From assembly GCA_902496125.1 (NCBI GenBank), contig CABUZU010000107.1, positions 1 through 6,631 of the forward strand: a stretch of DNA of 6,631 nucleotides. Reading direction: 5' to 3'. The notes below the pieces were generated by a model. It searched no databases, had not been told where the DNA came from, and saw nothing but the letters and a program-made list of their open reading frames with translations. Made by a program: the position numbers and the translations under genes. The stretch is from an uncultured Lachnospiraceae bacterium. GTDB taxonomy: Bacteria; Bacillota; Clostridia; Lachnospirales; Lachnospiraceae. Positions 1 through 6,631 of the stretch are shown in pieces. Numbering within the stretch: the first letter of the stretch is position 1; every line of letters starts with the position of its first letter.

Positions 1-632
1 CTAGAAACCTAGGACATAAAGCAGGTTGTGAAGCAGTAGAACAGACTGTTGAAGATGCTGCAAGACTTGGTATTAAATATTTAACCGTTTATGGGTTTTC
101 AACAGAAAATTGGAAGCGTTCCGAAGAAGAAGTCGGTGCATTAATGCAGCTTTTCCGTTTTTATGCGAAAAGACTGTTAAAAATTGCAAAGGCGAATAAT
201 GTACGTGTTAAGATGATTGGCGAAAGAAGTAGATTCTCTAAAGACCTTGTAGAAGCGATTAATCGTTTAGAAGATGAGACGAAGGATAATACAGGACTTA
301 CCTTTGTTATCGCAGTAAACTATGGTAGTCGTGATGAAATTGTTCGAGGAACAAGAAAAATGTTAGAAGACTACAAGGCTGGTAAATTTGAGTTAGCTAG
401 CGTGGATGAGGATTTCTTTAGTAGTTATCTTGATACCGCAGGAATTCCTGACCCTGATTTATTAATTCGTACCAGTGGTGAGCAAAGATTGTCTAATTAT
501 TTATTATGGCAGATGGCTTATACAGAATTTTATTTTATCGATATTTATTGGCCAGATTTTAACCGTACAGAGTTAGAAAAGGCAATTGAATACTACAACA
601 AAAGAGAACGTCGTTTTGGTGGACGTAAGTAA
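1..632 (+). CDS. uppS: Undecaprenyl diphosphate synthase, 5'-truncated by the window edge
   Basis: This cis-prenyltransferase condenses isopentenyl diphosphates onto farnesyl diphosphate, giving the C55 undecaprenyl diphosphate that carries peptidoglycan and other wall precursors. It is cytosolic or membrane-associated. The reading frame is open from base 3 (first whole codon) to the TAA at 630-632, giving 209 residues. The fragment opens with RNLGHKAG, which in the family lies about 40 residues from the N terminus, just after the catalytic DGNxRWA motif; that motif and its Asp are outside the window. Visible family blocks, in fragment numbering, are FSTENWKR (32-39), NYGSRDEI (106-113), RTSGEQRLSN (156-165, diphosphate-binding Arg and Ser), YTEFYF (173-178, with the Mg-binding Glu at 175), WPDF (183-186) and the terminal RRFGGR. 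About 40 missing plus 209 visible residues match the usual 240-250. The ATG at 144 is an internal Met, not a start, because conserved sequence continues upstream of it. cdsA follows after 13 bases. Confidence 0.97.
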   Translation, partial: RNLGHKAGCEAVEQTVEDAARLGIKYLTVYGFSTENWKRSEEEVGALMQLFRFYAKRLLKIAKANNVRVKMIGERSRFSKDLVEAINRLEDETKDNTGLTFVIAVNYGSRDEIVRGTRKMLEDYKAGKFELASVDEDFFSSYLDTAGIPDPDLLIRTSGEQRLSNYLLWQMAYTEFYFIDIYWPDFNRTELEKAIEYYNKRERRFGGRK

Positions 633-634
633 GT

Positions 635-640
635 AGGAGG
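635..640 (+). promoter_or_regulatory. Ribosome binding site of cdsA
   Basis: A full AGGAGG lies three bases after the uppS stop (TAA, 630-632) and five bases before the cdsA ATG. It fixes the cdsA start and is among the strongest such sites in the window. Confidence 0.9.
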
Positions 641-645
641 AAATT

Positions 646-1473
646 ATGTTTGGCGTTAGACTTAGAAGTGGAATTATTCTAGTCATTTTAGCAATTGTAT
701 TGATTATGAGTGGAGGACCGATTTTATGTGGAGGTCTTTTAATCATTTCATTAATTGGAATGAGCGAACTTTATAAGATTTTTAAAATTAAAACTCAGTC
801 ACTTGGAATTGCTGGTTATATTATGGCAGTTTTATCATATATTTATATGTATTTTAGACCGGATAACAGTCTTGGCATTGTAATGATTATAATGGCTTCC
901 ATGATTGTTATTTTAGCAGTTTATGTCTTTACTTTCCCAAGTTATAAGACAGAACAGGTACTTGCAGCATTTTTTGGAGTGATTTATGTAGCATTAATGC
1001 TTTCTTATATTTATCGTATGAGAACACTTGATAATGGTATTTTAGTATGGCTTGTATTTTTAAGCTCTTGGGGCTGTGATACCTGTGCATATTGTGCGGG
1101 TATTACCTTTGGCAGAAATGGCAAGCATAAGATGGCACCGATTTTAAGTCCGAAAAAATCCGTAGAAGGTGGAATTGGTGGTGTTGTAGGTGCGATTCTT
1201 TTAGGAGCAATCTTTGGTGCACTATTAGTAGACCCTGCAATTTTACCGGATCCTGCATTTTCTTGTGCCGTAGTTTGTGGAATTGGCGGATTAATTTCTA
1301 TGGTAGGAGACCTAGCAGCTTCTGCAATTAAGAGAAATTATGGAGTAAAGGATTATGGTACATTAATTCCAGGTCATGGTGGAATATTAGACCGTTTTGA
1401 CAGTGTTATCTTTACTGCTCCAATTATTTACTACACGATTATGTTATTTATGAAAGGAATTTCTATTTTATGA
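646..1473 (+). CDS. cdsA: Phosphatidate cytidylyltransferase (CDP-diglyceride synthase)
   Basis: This integral membrane enzyme makes CDP-diacylglycerol from CTP and phosphatidic acid, the branch point for phosphatidylglycerol, cardiolipin and other phospholipids. It has 275 residues, normal for the family. The protein is very hydrophobic, with roughly eight candidate membrane segments (about 9-22, 25-42, 52-69, 74-96, 104-124, 175-195, 204-224 and 253-270). The CdsA signature is complete at residues 226-252: S-A-I-K-R, then K235-D236, then PGHGG and LDRFD. A second conserved block at 142-175 contains DTCAY, FGRNGKHK and SPKKSVEG. This block carries three cysteines spaced CxxCxxC (144, 147, 150) where many relatives have SDTFAY or ADTGAY, and three extra residues (RNG) between FG and KHK compared with the common FGKHK form. 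The ATG at 646 is supported by AGGAGG at 635-640, five bases upstream. The stop overlaps the dxr start as ATGA, so the two genes are probably translationally coupled. Confidence 0.97.
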   Translation: MFGVRLRSGIILVILAIVLIMSGGPILCGGLLIISLIGMSELYKIFKIKTQSLGIAGYIMAVLSYIYMYFRPDNSLGIVMIIMASMIVILAVYVFTFPSYKTEQVLAAFFGVIYVALMLSYIYRMRTLDNGILVWLVFLSSWGCDTCAYCAGITFGRNGKHKMAPILSPKKSVEGGIGGVVGAILLGAIFGALLVDPAILPDPAFSCAVVCGIGGLISMVGDLAASAIKRNYGVKDYGTLIPGHGGILDRFDSVIFTAPIIYYTIMLFMKGISIL

Positions 1474-2618
1474 AATGCTTAGCTTTGTTAGGTTCAACCG
1501 GTTCTATTGGAACCCAGACATTAGAAGTAGTAGAAAGTACAAAGGATTTTAGAGTAGCAGCTTTAGCAGCTTATTCGAATATTGTACGATTAGAAGAACA
1601 GATTCGTAAGTTTAAACCAGAAATAGCAGTGGTTTATCATCCAGATAAAGCAAAAGAACTAGCTAAAAATATTGAAGATACCGATACGAAGGTGCTTACC
1701 GGAATGGATGGGTTACTAGAAATTGTAAAGCTTCCAAATGTAGATATGGTACTTACGGCGGTTGTCGGTATGATTGGAATTTTACCAACACTTGCAGCAA
1801 TTGAAGCTGGTAAAGATATTGCACTTGCAAATAAGGAGACTCTAGTTACCGCAGGTCATATCATTATGAAAAAAGCGAAGGAGAAAAATGTTCATATCTA
1901 TCCTGTTGATAGTGAGCATAGTGCAATCTTCCAAGCATTAAAGAGGGAAGAGACTTCAAAGATTAGTCGAATTTTATTAACCGCATCTGGTGGTCCATTT
2001 AGAGGATATAAATTAGAACAGTTAAAAGATATTCGAGTGGAAGATGCTCTAAAGCATCCAAACTGGGCAATGGGTAGAAAGATTACGATTGACTCTTCTA
2101 CAATGGTAAACAAAGGTCTTGAAGTCATTGAAGCTAAATGGCTATTTGATGTCGACTTTGATCAGATTGAAGTGGTAGTTCAGCCAAAGAGTATTATTCA
2201 TTCGATGGTAGAGTTTGTTGATGGTGCAGTTTTAGCCCAGCTTGGCACACCGGATATGAAACTTCCCATTCAATATGCGTTGTATGAAGGAAAGAGAAAT
2301 CCAATGGGTGGAGACCGTCTTGATTTTAAAACTCTTAGCCAAATCGTATTAGAAGAGCCTGATATGGAAACCTTTAGAGGATTAAAATTAGGATATGAGG
2401 CTGGAAAAACGGGCGGAAGTATGCCTACTGTTTACAATGCAGCAAATGAATGGGCAGTTGCTAGATTTTTAAATAAGCAAATTGGATATTTAGATATTAT
2501 ACGAATAATAGAAGATGCAATGACAAATCATACTGTTGTAGAAAATCCAGATTTGGATACCATTTTACAAGTAGAATCAGATGTATATAGTTGGCTTGAA
2601 AGCAGGTGGAAACATTGA
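1470..2618 (+). CDS. dxr: 1-deoxy-D-xylulose 5-phosphate reductoisomerase
   Basis: Dxr (IspC) rearranges and reduces 1-deoxy-D-xylulose 5-phosphate to 2-C-methyl-D-erythritol 4-phosphate with NADPH and a divalent metal. This is the first committed step of the MEP isoprenoid pathway and the fosmidomycin target. The protein has 382 residues, the usual length. The N-terminal NADPH-binding loop GSTGSIGTQT is at 8-17 and ANKET at 120-124. The metal and substrate residues are present: D147-S148-E149-H150, the TASGGPFR loop at 171-178, HPNWAMGRK at 196-204 and DSSTMVNKGLE at 208-218, which holds N214, K215 and the third acidic metal ligand E218. The flexible lid and the C-terminal helical domain follow, with NAANEWAVARF at 323-333. 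By motif inspection the enzyme looks intact. The ATG overlaps the cdsA stop; a weak AAAGGA lies at 1453-1458, 11 bases upstream, so coupling probably helps initiation. The 3' end overlaps the likely rseP start by 4 bases. Confidence 0.98.
   Translation: MKCLALLGSTGSIGTQTLEVVESTKDFRVAALAAYSNIVRLEEQIRKFKPEIAVVYHPDKAKELAKNIEDTDTKVLTGMDGLLEIVKLPNVDMVLTAVVGMIGILPTLAAIEAGKDIALANKETLVTAGHIIMKKAKEKNVHIYPVDSEHSAIFQALKREETSKISRILLTASGGPFRGYKLEQLKDIRVEDALKHPNWAMGRKITIDSSTMVNKGLEVIEAKWLFDVDFDQIEVVVQPKSIIHSMVEFVDGAVLAQLGTPDMKLPIQYALYEGKRNPMGGDRLDFKTLSQIVLEEPDMETFRGLKLGYEAGKTGGSMPTVYNAANEWAVARFLNKQIGYLDIIRIIEDAMTNHTVVENPDLDTILQVESDVYSWLESRWKH
2604..2609 (+). promoter_or_regulatory. Ribosome binding site of rseP that decides a TTG start
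   Basis: AGGTGG lies inside the last codons of dxr, five bases before the TTG at 2615. The competing GTG codon at 2606 sits within this site, so if the site is used for initiation the GTG cannot be the start. This is the main reason for choosing TTG. Confidence 0.7.
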
Positions 2619-3655
2619 GTATTGTATTGTCATTATTAGTACTAAGTCTTTTAATTATCTCGCATGAGCTTGGACATTTTTTACTTGCTAAGAAAAATGG
2701 AGTAGATGTCATTGAATTTTCAGTGGGAATGGGTCCAAGAATTTTATCTTATCAAGGAAAAGATACACGTTATTCATTAAAACTTGTACCATTTGGGGGT
2801 TCTTGTTCCATGGCAGGAGAATTTGATGAAGACCCCGAACACCCAGTTGAGGGTTCCTTTATCAATAAGCCTGTGGGTGCAAGAATTTCCATTGTTGCAG
2901 CAGGACCGTTGTTTAATTTTCTGTTTGCATGGATTTTAGCAATCATTGTCATTAGCAATGTCGGAATTGATAAACCGATTGTTGCAGCGGTCACAAAAAA
3001 TTATCCAGCCAGTGAGGCAGGGATGCAGGCAGGAGATACAATTACGAAAATTGGGGATAAGAAGGTAACCATTTATCGAGACATTACTTTGTATTTAACC
3101 CTTCATCCAGATGAGAAGGAACTTCCAATTTCTTATAAAAGAGATGGGCAATCCTATAATGTAACTTTACATCCTAAATACGATGAGGAGTCTAAAAGCT
3201 ATCGTATTGGCATTGTGACCTATGGTCAGAGAGAAAAATTGTCGCCATTAGGGGTGATGAAATATAGCCTAAATGAAGTAAAGTTTTGGATTTCCTATAC
3301 GTTTACTTCACTAAAGATGGTTGTACAAGGGCAGGTTTCAAAGAATGATGTTTCAGGACCGGTAGGACTTGTTTCAACGATGAGTGAGGTTGTAGAACAA
3401 AGTAAGCCAGATGGAATCTTTTATATCTTCTTAAATTTATCGAATTTCTTTATCCTACTTAGTGCAAACCTTGGGGTAATGAATTTACTTCCTCTTCCAG
3501 CCTTAGATGGTGGAAGGCTATTGTTCTTATTCATTGAGGCAATACGTGGTAAGCCGATTGACAGGGAAAAAGAAGGCTATGTTCATATGGTAGGTATGGT
3601 TTTACTAATGGTTTTAATGGTCTTTATCTTATTTAATGACCTTACGAAGCTTTAA
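2615..3655 (+). CDS. rseP: Site-2 intramembrane zinc metalloprotease (RseP/RasP family)
   Basis: This M50-family protease cuts transmembrane substrates inside the bilayer. Relatives (RseP in E. coli, RasP in Bacillus, Eep in Enterococcus) process anti-sigma factors, signal-peptide remnants or peptide pheromones; the substrate here cannot be told from sequence. From the TTG start it has 346 residues, the short single-PDZ form typical of Firmicutes rather than the roughly 450-residue two-PDZ form of E. coli. The zinc motif HELGH lies in the first membrane segment (H17, E18, H21). LVPFGG follows at 57-62, the conserved AAGPLFNFLFAW segment at about 95-106, one PDZ domain at about 120-200 (ASEAGMQAGDTITKIGDKKV), then NLLPLPALDGGR at 290-301 with the third zinc ligand D298, and a last membrane segment at about 322-341. 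Start choice: TTG at 2615 has AGGTGG five bases upstream, overlaps the dxr stop as TTGA and gives the N terminus MSIVLSLL. An in-frame GTG at 2606 would add three residues but lacks a good ribosome binding site. Confidence 0.95.
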   Translation: MSIVLSLLVLSLLIISHELGHFLLAKKNGVDVIEFSVGMGPRILSYQGKDTRYSLKLVPFGGSCSMAGEFDEDPEHPVEGSFINKPVGARISIVAAGPLFNFLFAWILAIIVISNVGIDKPIVAAVTKNYPASEAGMQAGDTITKIGDKKVTIYRDITLYLTLHPDEKELPISYKRDGQSYNVTLHPKYDEESKSYRIGIVTYGQREKLSPLGVMKYSLNEVKFWISYTFTSLKMVVQGQVSKNDVSGPVGLVSTMSEVVEQSKPDGIFYIFLNLSNFFILLSANLGVMNLLPLPALDGGRLLFLFIEAIRGKPIDREKEGYVHMVGMVLLMVLMVFILFNDLTKL

Positions 3656-3661
3656 AGGAGG
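3656..3661 (+). promoter_or_regulatory. Ribosome binding site of ispG
   Basis: AGGAGG begins directly after the rseP stop (TAA, 3653-3655) and ends four bases before the ATG at 3666. It supports 3666 over the in-frame ATG at 3636, which lies upstream of this site. Confidence 0.9.
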
Positions 3662-3665
3662 CAAT

Positions 3666-4718
3666 ATGACATTTCGTGAACAAACAAAAGAAGTAAAAAT
3701 AGGAAATCGTGTAATTGGTGGGAAAAATCCAATATTAATTCAGTCGATGACGAATACAAGAACCGATGATGTAGAGGCAACGGTTTCACAGATTTTACGC
3801 CTAGAAGAAGCAGGATGTGAAATTATTCGTTGTACGGTTCCAGATAAAGAAGCGGCAAAGGCAATTGAAAAGATTAAATCAAGAATCCATATTCCTTTAG
3901 TAGCGGATATTCATTTTGACTATCGTATGGCAATTGAAGCAATGGAAAATGGAGCAGATAAGATTCGTATTAATCCTGGAAATATTGGAAATAAGGACCG
4001 TGTATTTGCTGTAGTAGATAAGGCAAAGTCATTAAACATTCCAATTCGTGTAGGGGTTAACAGTGGTTCCCTAGAAAAGGAATTAGTTAAAAAATATAAT
4101 GGCGTTACCGCAGAAGGATTAGTAGAAAGTGCGCTAGATAAGGTTGCTTTAATTGAAGAGATGGGTTATGACAATTTAGTAATTAGTATTAAGTCATCAA
4201 ATGTGCCAATGTGTGCAAGAGCACATGAAATTTTAGTAAAGCAGACCAACCATCCAATTCATGTAGGAATTACAGAAGCAGGTACGATAACTTCTGGTAC
4301 AATTAAGTCCTCAGTAGGACTTGGAATCATTTTATATCAAGGAATCGGTAACACCATTCGTGTATCACTTACTGGAGACCCAGTAGAGGAAATCAAGGTC
4401 GCAAAGATGGTGCTTAGGGATTTAGGACTTCGAAAAAGTGGAATTGAAGTCATTTCTTGCCCAACTTGTGGTCGAACTCGAATCGATTTAATTTCTCTTG
4501 CCAACCAAGTAGAGACAATGGTTGCAGGATATGACAAGAGTCTAAAGGTGGCTGTTATGGGTTGTGTAGTAAATGGTCCTGGAGAAGCGAAAGAAGCCGA
4601 TATTGGAATTGCAGGTGGAGTTGGTGAAGGACTTCTGATTAAAAAAGGTGAAGTTCTTCGTAAAGTTGCTGAAAATGAACTTCTTTTGGCATTAAAAGAA
4701 GAAATTGATAGGATGTGA
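3666..4718 (+). CDS. ispG: 4-hydroxy-3-methylbut-2-en-1-yl diphosphate synthase (HMB-PP synthase)
   Basis: IspG (GcpE) is the iron-sulfur enzyme that reductively opens 2-C-methyl-D-erythritol 2,4-cyclodiphosphate to HMB-PP, the next-to-last MEP step. Electrons come from flavodoxin or ferredoxin. It has 350 residues, the compact bacterial form. The N-terminal TIM-barrel part shows IQSMTNT (25-31), VADIHFDYR (79-87), IRINPGNIG (100-108), RVGVNSGS (128-135) and HVGITEAG (199-206). The C-terminal [4Fe-4S] domain has all the expected ligands: C265 and C268 in SCPTCGR, C300 in GCVVNGPGEA, and E307, the Glu used as fourth ligand in characterised IspG structures. No key residue is missing. An in-frame ATG at 3636 would place ten extra residues inside the end of rseP; I prefer 3666 because AGGAGG ends four bases before it and the encoded MTFREQTKEVKIG looks like a usual IspG N terminus. 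It starts 10 bases after rseP and ends 10 bases before polC. Confidence 0.98.
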   Translation: MTFREQTKEVKIGNRVIGGKNPILIQSMTNTRTDDVEATVSQILRLEEAGCEIIRCTVPDKEAAKAIEKIKSRIHIPLVADIHFDYRMAIEAMENGADKIRINPGNIGNKDRVFAVVDKAKSLNIPIRVGVNSGSLEKELVKKYNGVTAEGLVESALDKVALIEEMGYDNLVISIKSSNVPMCARAHEILVKQTNHPIHVGITEAGTITSGTIKSSVGLGIILYQGIGNTIRVSLTGDPVEEIKVAKMVLRDLGLRKSGIEVISCPTCGRTRIDLISLANQVETMVAGYDKSLKVAVMGCVVNGPGEAKEADIGIAGGVGEGLLIKKGEVLRKVAENELLLALKEEIDRM

Positions 4719-4728
4719 GAAACGTAGA

Positions 4729-6631
4729 ATGGAGAAAACATTCGACGCAGTAATGCCAGATTTAAAGATACCAAAGGCGATGGAAGGACTAATGCAATGG
4801 CTAGAGATTACTAAGATTGCAACAACAAATCGCCATACCTTATTAAAAATTTATGTCACAGCGAAACGCTTGATTGATAAGGTTGCTTTAAATCAGTTAG
4901 AGGCAAGTATTAAGAAACAGTATTTTAATGACAAGGATTTGAAAGTTCGTATCGTAGAAAGGTACGAACTTTCTGAACAATATAGTGTAAATAAGATTCT
5001 AGAAGAATACCAATCTCATTTTTTAAAGGAATTAAAGGGTGTTAGTATCTTAATTTACAATCTTTATAAAAAAGCCGTGATTCATTATGATGAAGATAGC
5101 GGCATTTTAAATGTAGATATACCCGATAGTATTATTAACAGGCAAAAAGGCAAGCAGTTACAAGATTTATTGTTAAAGGTCTTTAATGAGCGTTTTGACT
5201 GTCGAATTGAAGTGCATATGCATTATACCGATGTAGATACTGGTCAAAAAGAGAGTGTTGGGATGTCGGTAATGGAGGCAGAACTTGCAAGAATTGATGA
5301 AGAAAACCGCAAGCGTTATGCCGAGCAAAAAGAAAAGAAACAAGAGCAAAAAGCCGAAAGGAAGATGGCAAAGGAAGCACCTAAGCCTGCCACACCAACT
5401 AAAAAGTACAATCGTAAGAAATCGCCGGATACGCTTTATGGTAGAGATATCGAAGGAACTCCAATTAAGTTAGACCAAGTCATTGACGAAATGGGGGAGA
5501 TTGTTGTTCAAGGTGAAATCATTCAAGTAGAGGTAAAGGAACTTCGTACTGGAAACTTTATGGTTATGTTTGACTTGTATGATGGAACCGATAGTATTAC
5601 AACAAAAATCTTTTGTAGAAAAGACAGAATTGATGAGTTAAAGCCTGCGGTTGAAAAGGGAAGTACCATTTGCATAAAGGGTATGACCAGTCGTGATAAG
5701 TTTGATGGAGAGCTTATCTTGACATCGGTTACCGGTATTATGAAAGCCAATTCCGTAAAGAAAAAGAGCAGAGAGGATAAGGCTCCTAAAAAGAGAGTAG
5801 AGCTTCACTGTCATACGAAGTTTAGTGAAATGGATGCGGTAACGCCGGTAGGTGGATTGATTAAACGGGTAAAACAATGGGAGCATCCAGCTATTGCATT
5901 AACTGACCATGGTTGTGTACAAGCTTTTACTGAAGCCTTTCATATGGTAGACCATGATGATCCGTTAAAAATCATTTATGGAATGGAAGGATATTTAGTA
6001 GATGATTGCATTGAGATGGTTAAAAATCCAAAGGATTTTACATTAGATGATGATTTTGTCGTATTTGATATTGAAACGACAGGACTAAACAATGCGATTC
6101 ATGAGATTATTGAAATTGGTGCGGTAAAGGTAAGTCAGGGTAAAATCTGTGATGAGTATTCTGTTTTTGTAAAGCCAAATCATCCGATTCCACTAAATAT
6201 TGAACAGTTAACCTCGATTAGTGATGAAATGGTAGCAGATGCCCGTCCAATTGAAGAGATTTTACCAGAGTTTTTAGCATTTTGTAAAGGATGTGCACTC
6301 GTAGCACATAATGCTTCGTTTGATGTCGGATTTATTACACAAAAGGCAAAAAATATGGGAATTACAATAGAGCCAACTGTATTAGATACCGTAAGCTTAG
6401 CAAGATTTTTACTTCCAGAATTAAAGCGTTTTAAATTAGATAATGTGGCAAAGGCATTAAAAATCTCATTAGAGCATCATCACCGTGCAGTCGATGATGC
6501 CGGTTGTACCGCTAAGATTTTTGAGGAATTTGTTCGTAGATTAAAGAATCGTAAGATTTTTACATTACAGCAATTAAATGAATCTGGTAAAATCGATGCA
6601 GAAGGCGTAAAGAAATTGCCAACCTACCATA
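4729..6631 (+). CDS. polC: DNA polymerase III alpha subunit, Gram-positive PolC type, 3'-truncated by the window edge
   Basis: PolC is the main replicative polymerase of low-GC Gram-positives, combining synthesis and 3'-5' proofreading in one chain. The frame is open to the window end, giving 634 whole codons of an expected 1400-1450. In order: an N-terminal domain (about 1-180); a basic, charged, alanine- and lysine-rich linker (about 183-240); an OB fold (about 256-340) beginning EIVVQGEIIQVEVKE; and the start of the PHP domain with H360-C-H362 and LTDHG (D393, H394). The DEDDh exonuclease is inserted in the PHP domain, as is characteristic of PolC. Its catalytic residues are all present: D447 and E449 in FDIETTG, D532 in AHNASFD, H585 and D590 in HRAVDDA. 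The polymerase palm, fingers and C-terminal parts are outside the window. ATG 4729 is the best start, but there is no strong ribosome binding site (AGGA at 4710-4713 is distant, GTGAG at 4715-4719 is weak). A TTG at 4705 is an unlikely alternative. Initiation may depend on ribosomes arriving from ispG. Confidence 0.97.
   Translation, partial: MEKTFDAVMPDLKIPKAMEGLMQWLEITKIATTNRHTLLKIYVTAKRLIDKVALNQLEASIKKQYFNDKDLKVRIVERYELSEQYSVNKILEEYQSHFLKELKGVSILIYNLYKKAVIHYDEDSGILNVDIPDSIINRQKGKQLQDLLLKVFNERFDCRIEVHMHYTDVDTGQKESVGMSVMEAELARIDEENRKRYAEQKEKKQEQKAERKMAKEAPKPATPTKKYNRKKSPDTLYGRDIEGTPIKLDQVIDEMGEIVVQGEIIQVEVKELRTGNFMVMFDLYDGTDSITTKIFCRKDRIDELKPAVEKGSTICIKGMTSRDKFDGELILTSVTGIMKANSVKKKSREDKAPKKRVELHCHTKFSEMDAVTPVGGLIKRVKQWEHPAIALTDHGCVQAFTEAFHMVDHDDPLKIIYGMEGYLVDDCIEMVKNPKDFTLDDDFVVFDIETTGLNNAIHEIIEIGAVKVSQGKICDEYSVFVKPNHPIPLNIEQLTSISDEMVADARPIEEILPEFLAFCKGCALVAHNASFDVGFITQKAKNMGITIEPTVLDTVSLARFLLPELKRFKLDNVAKALKISLEHHHRAVDDAGCTAKIFEEFVRRLKNRKIFTLQQLNESGKIDAEGVKKLPTYH
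4941..4973. repeat. Perfect 11-bp inverted repeat inside polC
   Basis: The left arm GAAAGTTCGTA (4941-4951) and the right arm TACGAACTTTC (4963-4973) are exact reverse complements separated by 11 bases. They would form an 11-bp RNA hairpin over polC codons 71-82, about 210 bases into the gene. No run of T follows, so it is not a standard intrinsic terminator. The coding frame reads cleanly through it. Its function, if any, is unknown. Confidence 0.8.

Noticed and set aside
144..632. ATG at 144 as the start of a 162-residue uppS
   Set aside because: The same frame is open back to base 3 and encodes conserved UppS sequence, including LGHKAG and FSTENWKR; the real start is outside the window.
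1491..1514. GGTTC/GAACC dyad and ACCGGT palindrome at the start of dxr
   Set aside because: The arms are only five bases, and the sequence is explained by the conserved GSTGSIGT coding motif.
1898..2128. Minus-strand open frame inside dxr
   Set aside because: It is antisense to the conserved Dxr active-site region, with no recognisable product or ribosome binding site that I could support.
2497..2994. Two minus-strand open frames (2497-2712 and 2770-2994) over the dxr/rseP junction and rseP
   Set aside because: Both are shadows of the well-supported dxr and rseP frames and show no family resemblance.
3636..3665. ATG at 3636 as the ispG start
   Set aside because: It lies inside the end of rseP and upstream of the perfect AGGAGG; the start at 3666 fits the site and the family N terminus.
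4719..4728. Possible terminator or promoter between ispG and polC
   Set aside because: The gap is only 10 bases, with no hairpin, T-run or -10/-35 pair that I could identify.
4337..4774. 145-residue open frame on the minus strand across ispG and the polC start
   Set aside because: It is antisense to the conserved iron-sulfur domain of IspG, is serine/proline-rich as expected of a shadow frame, and shows no recognisable domain.
5183..5886. Short open frames in polC: minus-strand 5183-5380, 5523-5750 and 5638-5886, plus-strand 5285-5473
   Set aside because: All lie within the continuous PolC frame. The plus-strand one is an out-of-frame reading of the A-rich linker codons, which makes its lysine-rich product an artefact.

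Overview
The window is a tightly packed stretch of bacterial housekeeping genes, all on the + strand. It holds six genes in the order uppS (5' end missing), cdsA, dxr, rseP, ispG and polC (3' end missing). The DNA is AT-rich, with A/T-ending codons, strong AGGAGG-type ribosome binding sites, and a PolC-type replicative polymerase. These point to a low-GC Gram-positive bacterium (Firmicutes). Having ispG between rseP and polC, where Bacillus has proS, together with the protein sequences, suggests a clostridium, quite possibly a Lachnospiraceae member. This placement is inference; no rRNA or other taxonomic marker is present.

Layout: 1-632 is the C-terminal part (about five sixths) of undecaprenyl diphosphate synthase. 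646-1473 is CDP-diglyceride synthase. 1470-2618 is DXP reductoisomerase, whose ATG overlaps the cdsA stop. 2615-3655 is a site-2 intramembrane metalloprotease, most likely starting at a TTG that overlaps the dxr stop. 3666-4718 is HMB-PP synthase. 4729-6631 is the N-terminal 634 residues of PolC: N-terminal domain, basic linker, OB fold, start of the PHP domain and the inserted 3'-5' exonuclease. The gaps between genes are 13, 10 and 10 bases, and two junctions overlap by 4 bases. There is no room for an intergenic terminator, and I saw no promoter, so the segment reads as part of one operon that starts upstream of the window. There is no gene-free stretch of 300 bases.

The genes form a coherent cell-envelope set. 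Dxr and IspG catalyse two steps of the MEP pathway to isoprenoid precursors. UppS uses those precursors to build the C55 lipid carrier for peptidoglycan. CdsA makes the CDP-diacylglycerol precursor of the phospholipids. RseP-type proteases cut membrane-bound regulators in envelope stress responses. PolC links the cluster to chromosome replication.

I found no mobile element, CRISPR array, RNA gene, frameshift or sign of gene transfer, and no previously undescribed system. The least expected item is a perfect 11-bp inverted repeat inside the 5' part of polC. Smaller points are the TTG start of rseP, a cysteine-rich variant of a CdsA motif, and the weak ribosome binding site of polC.
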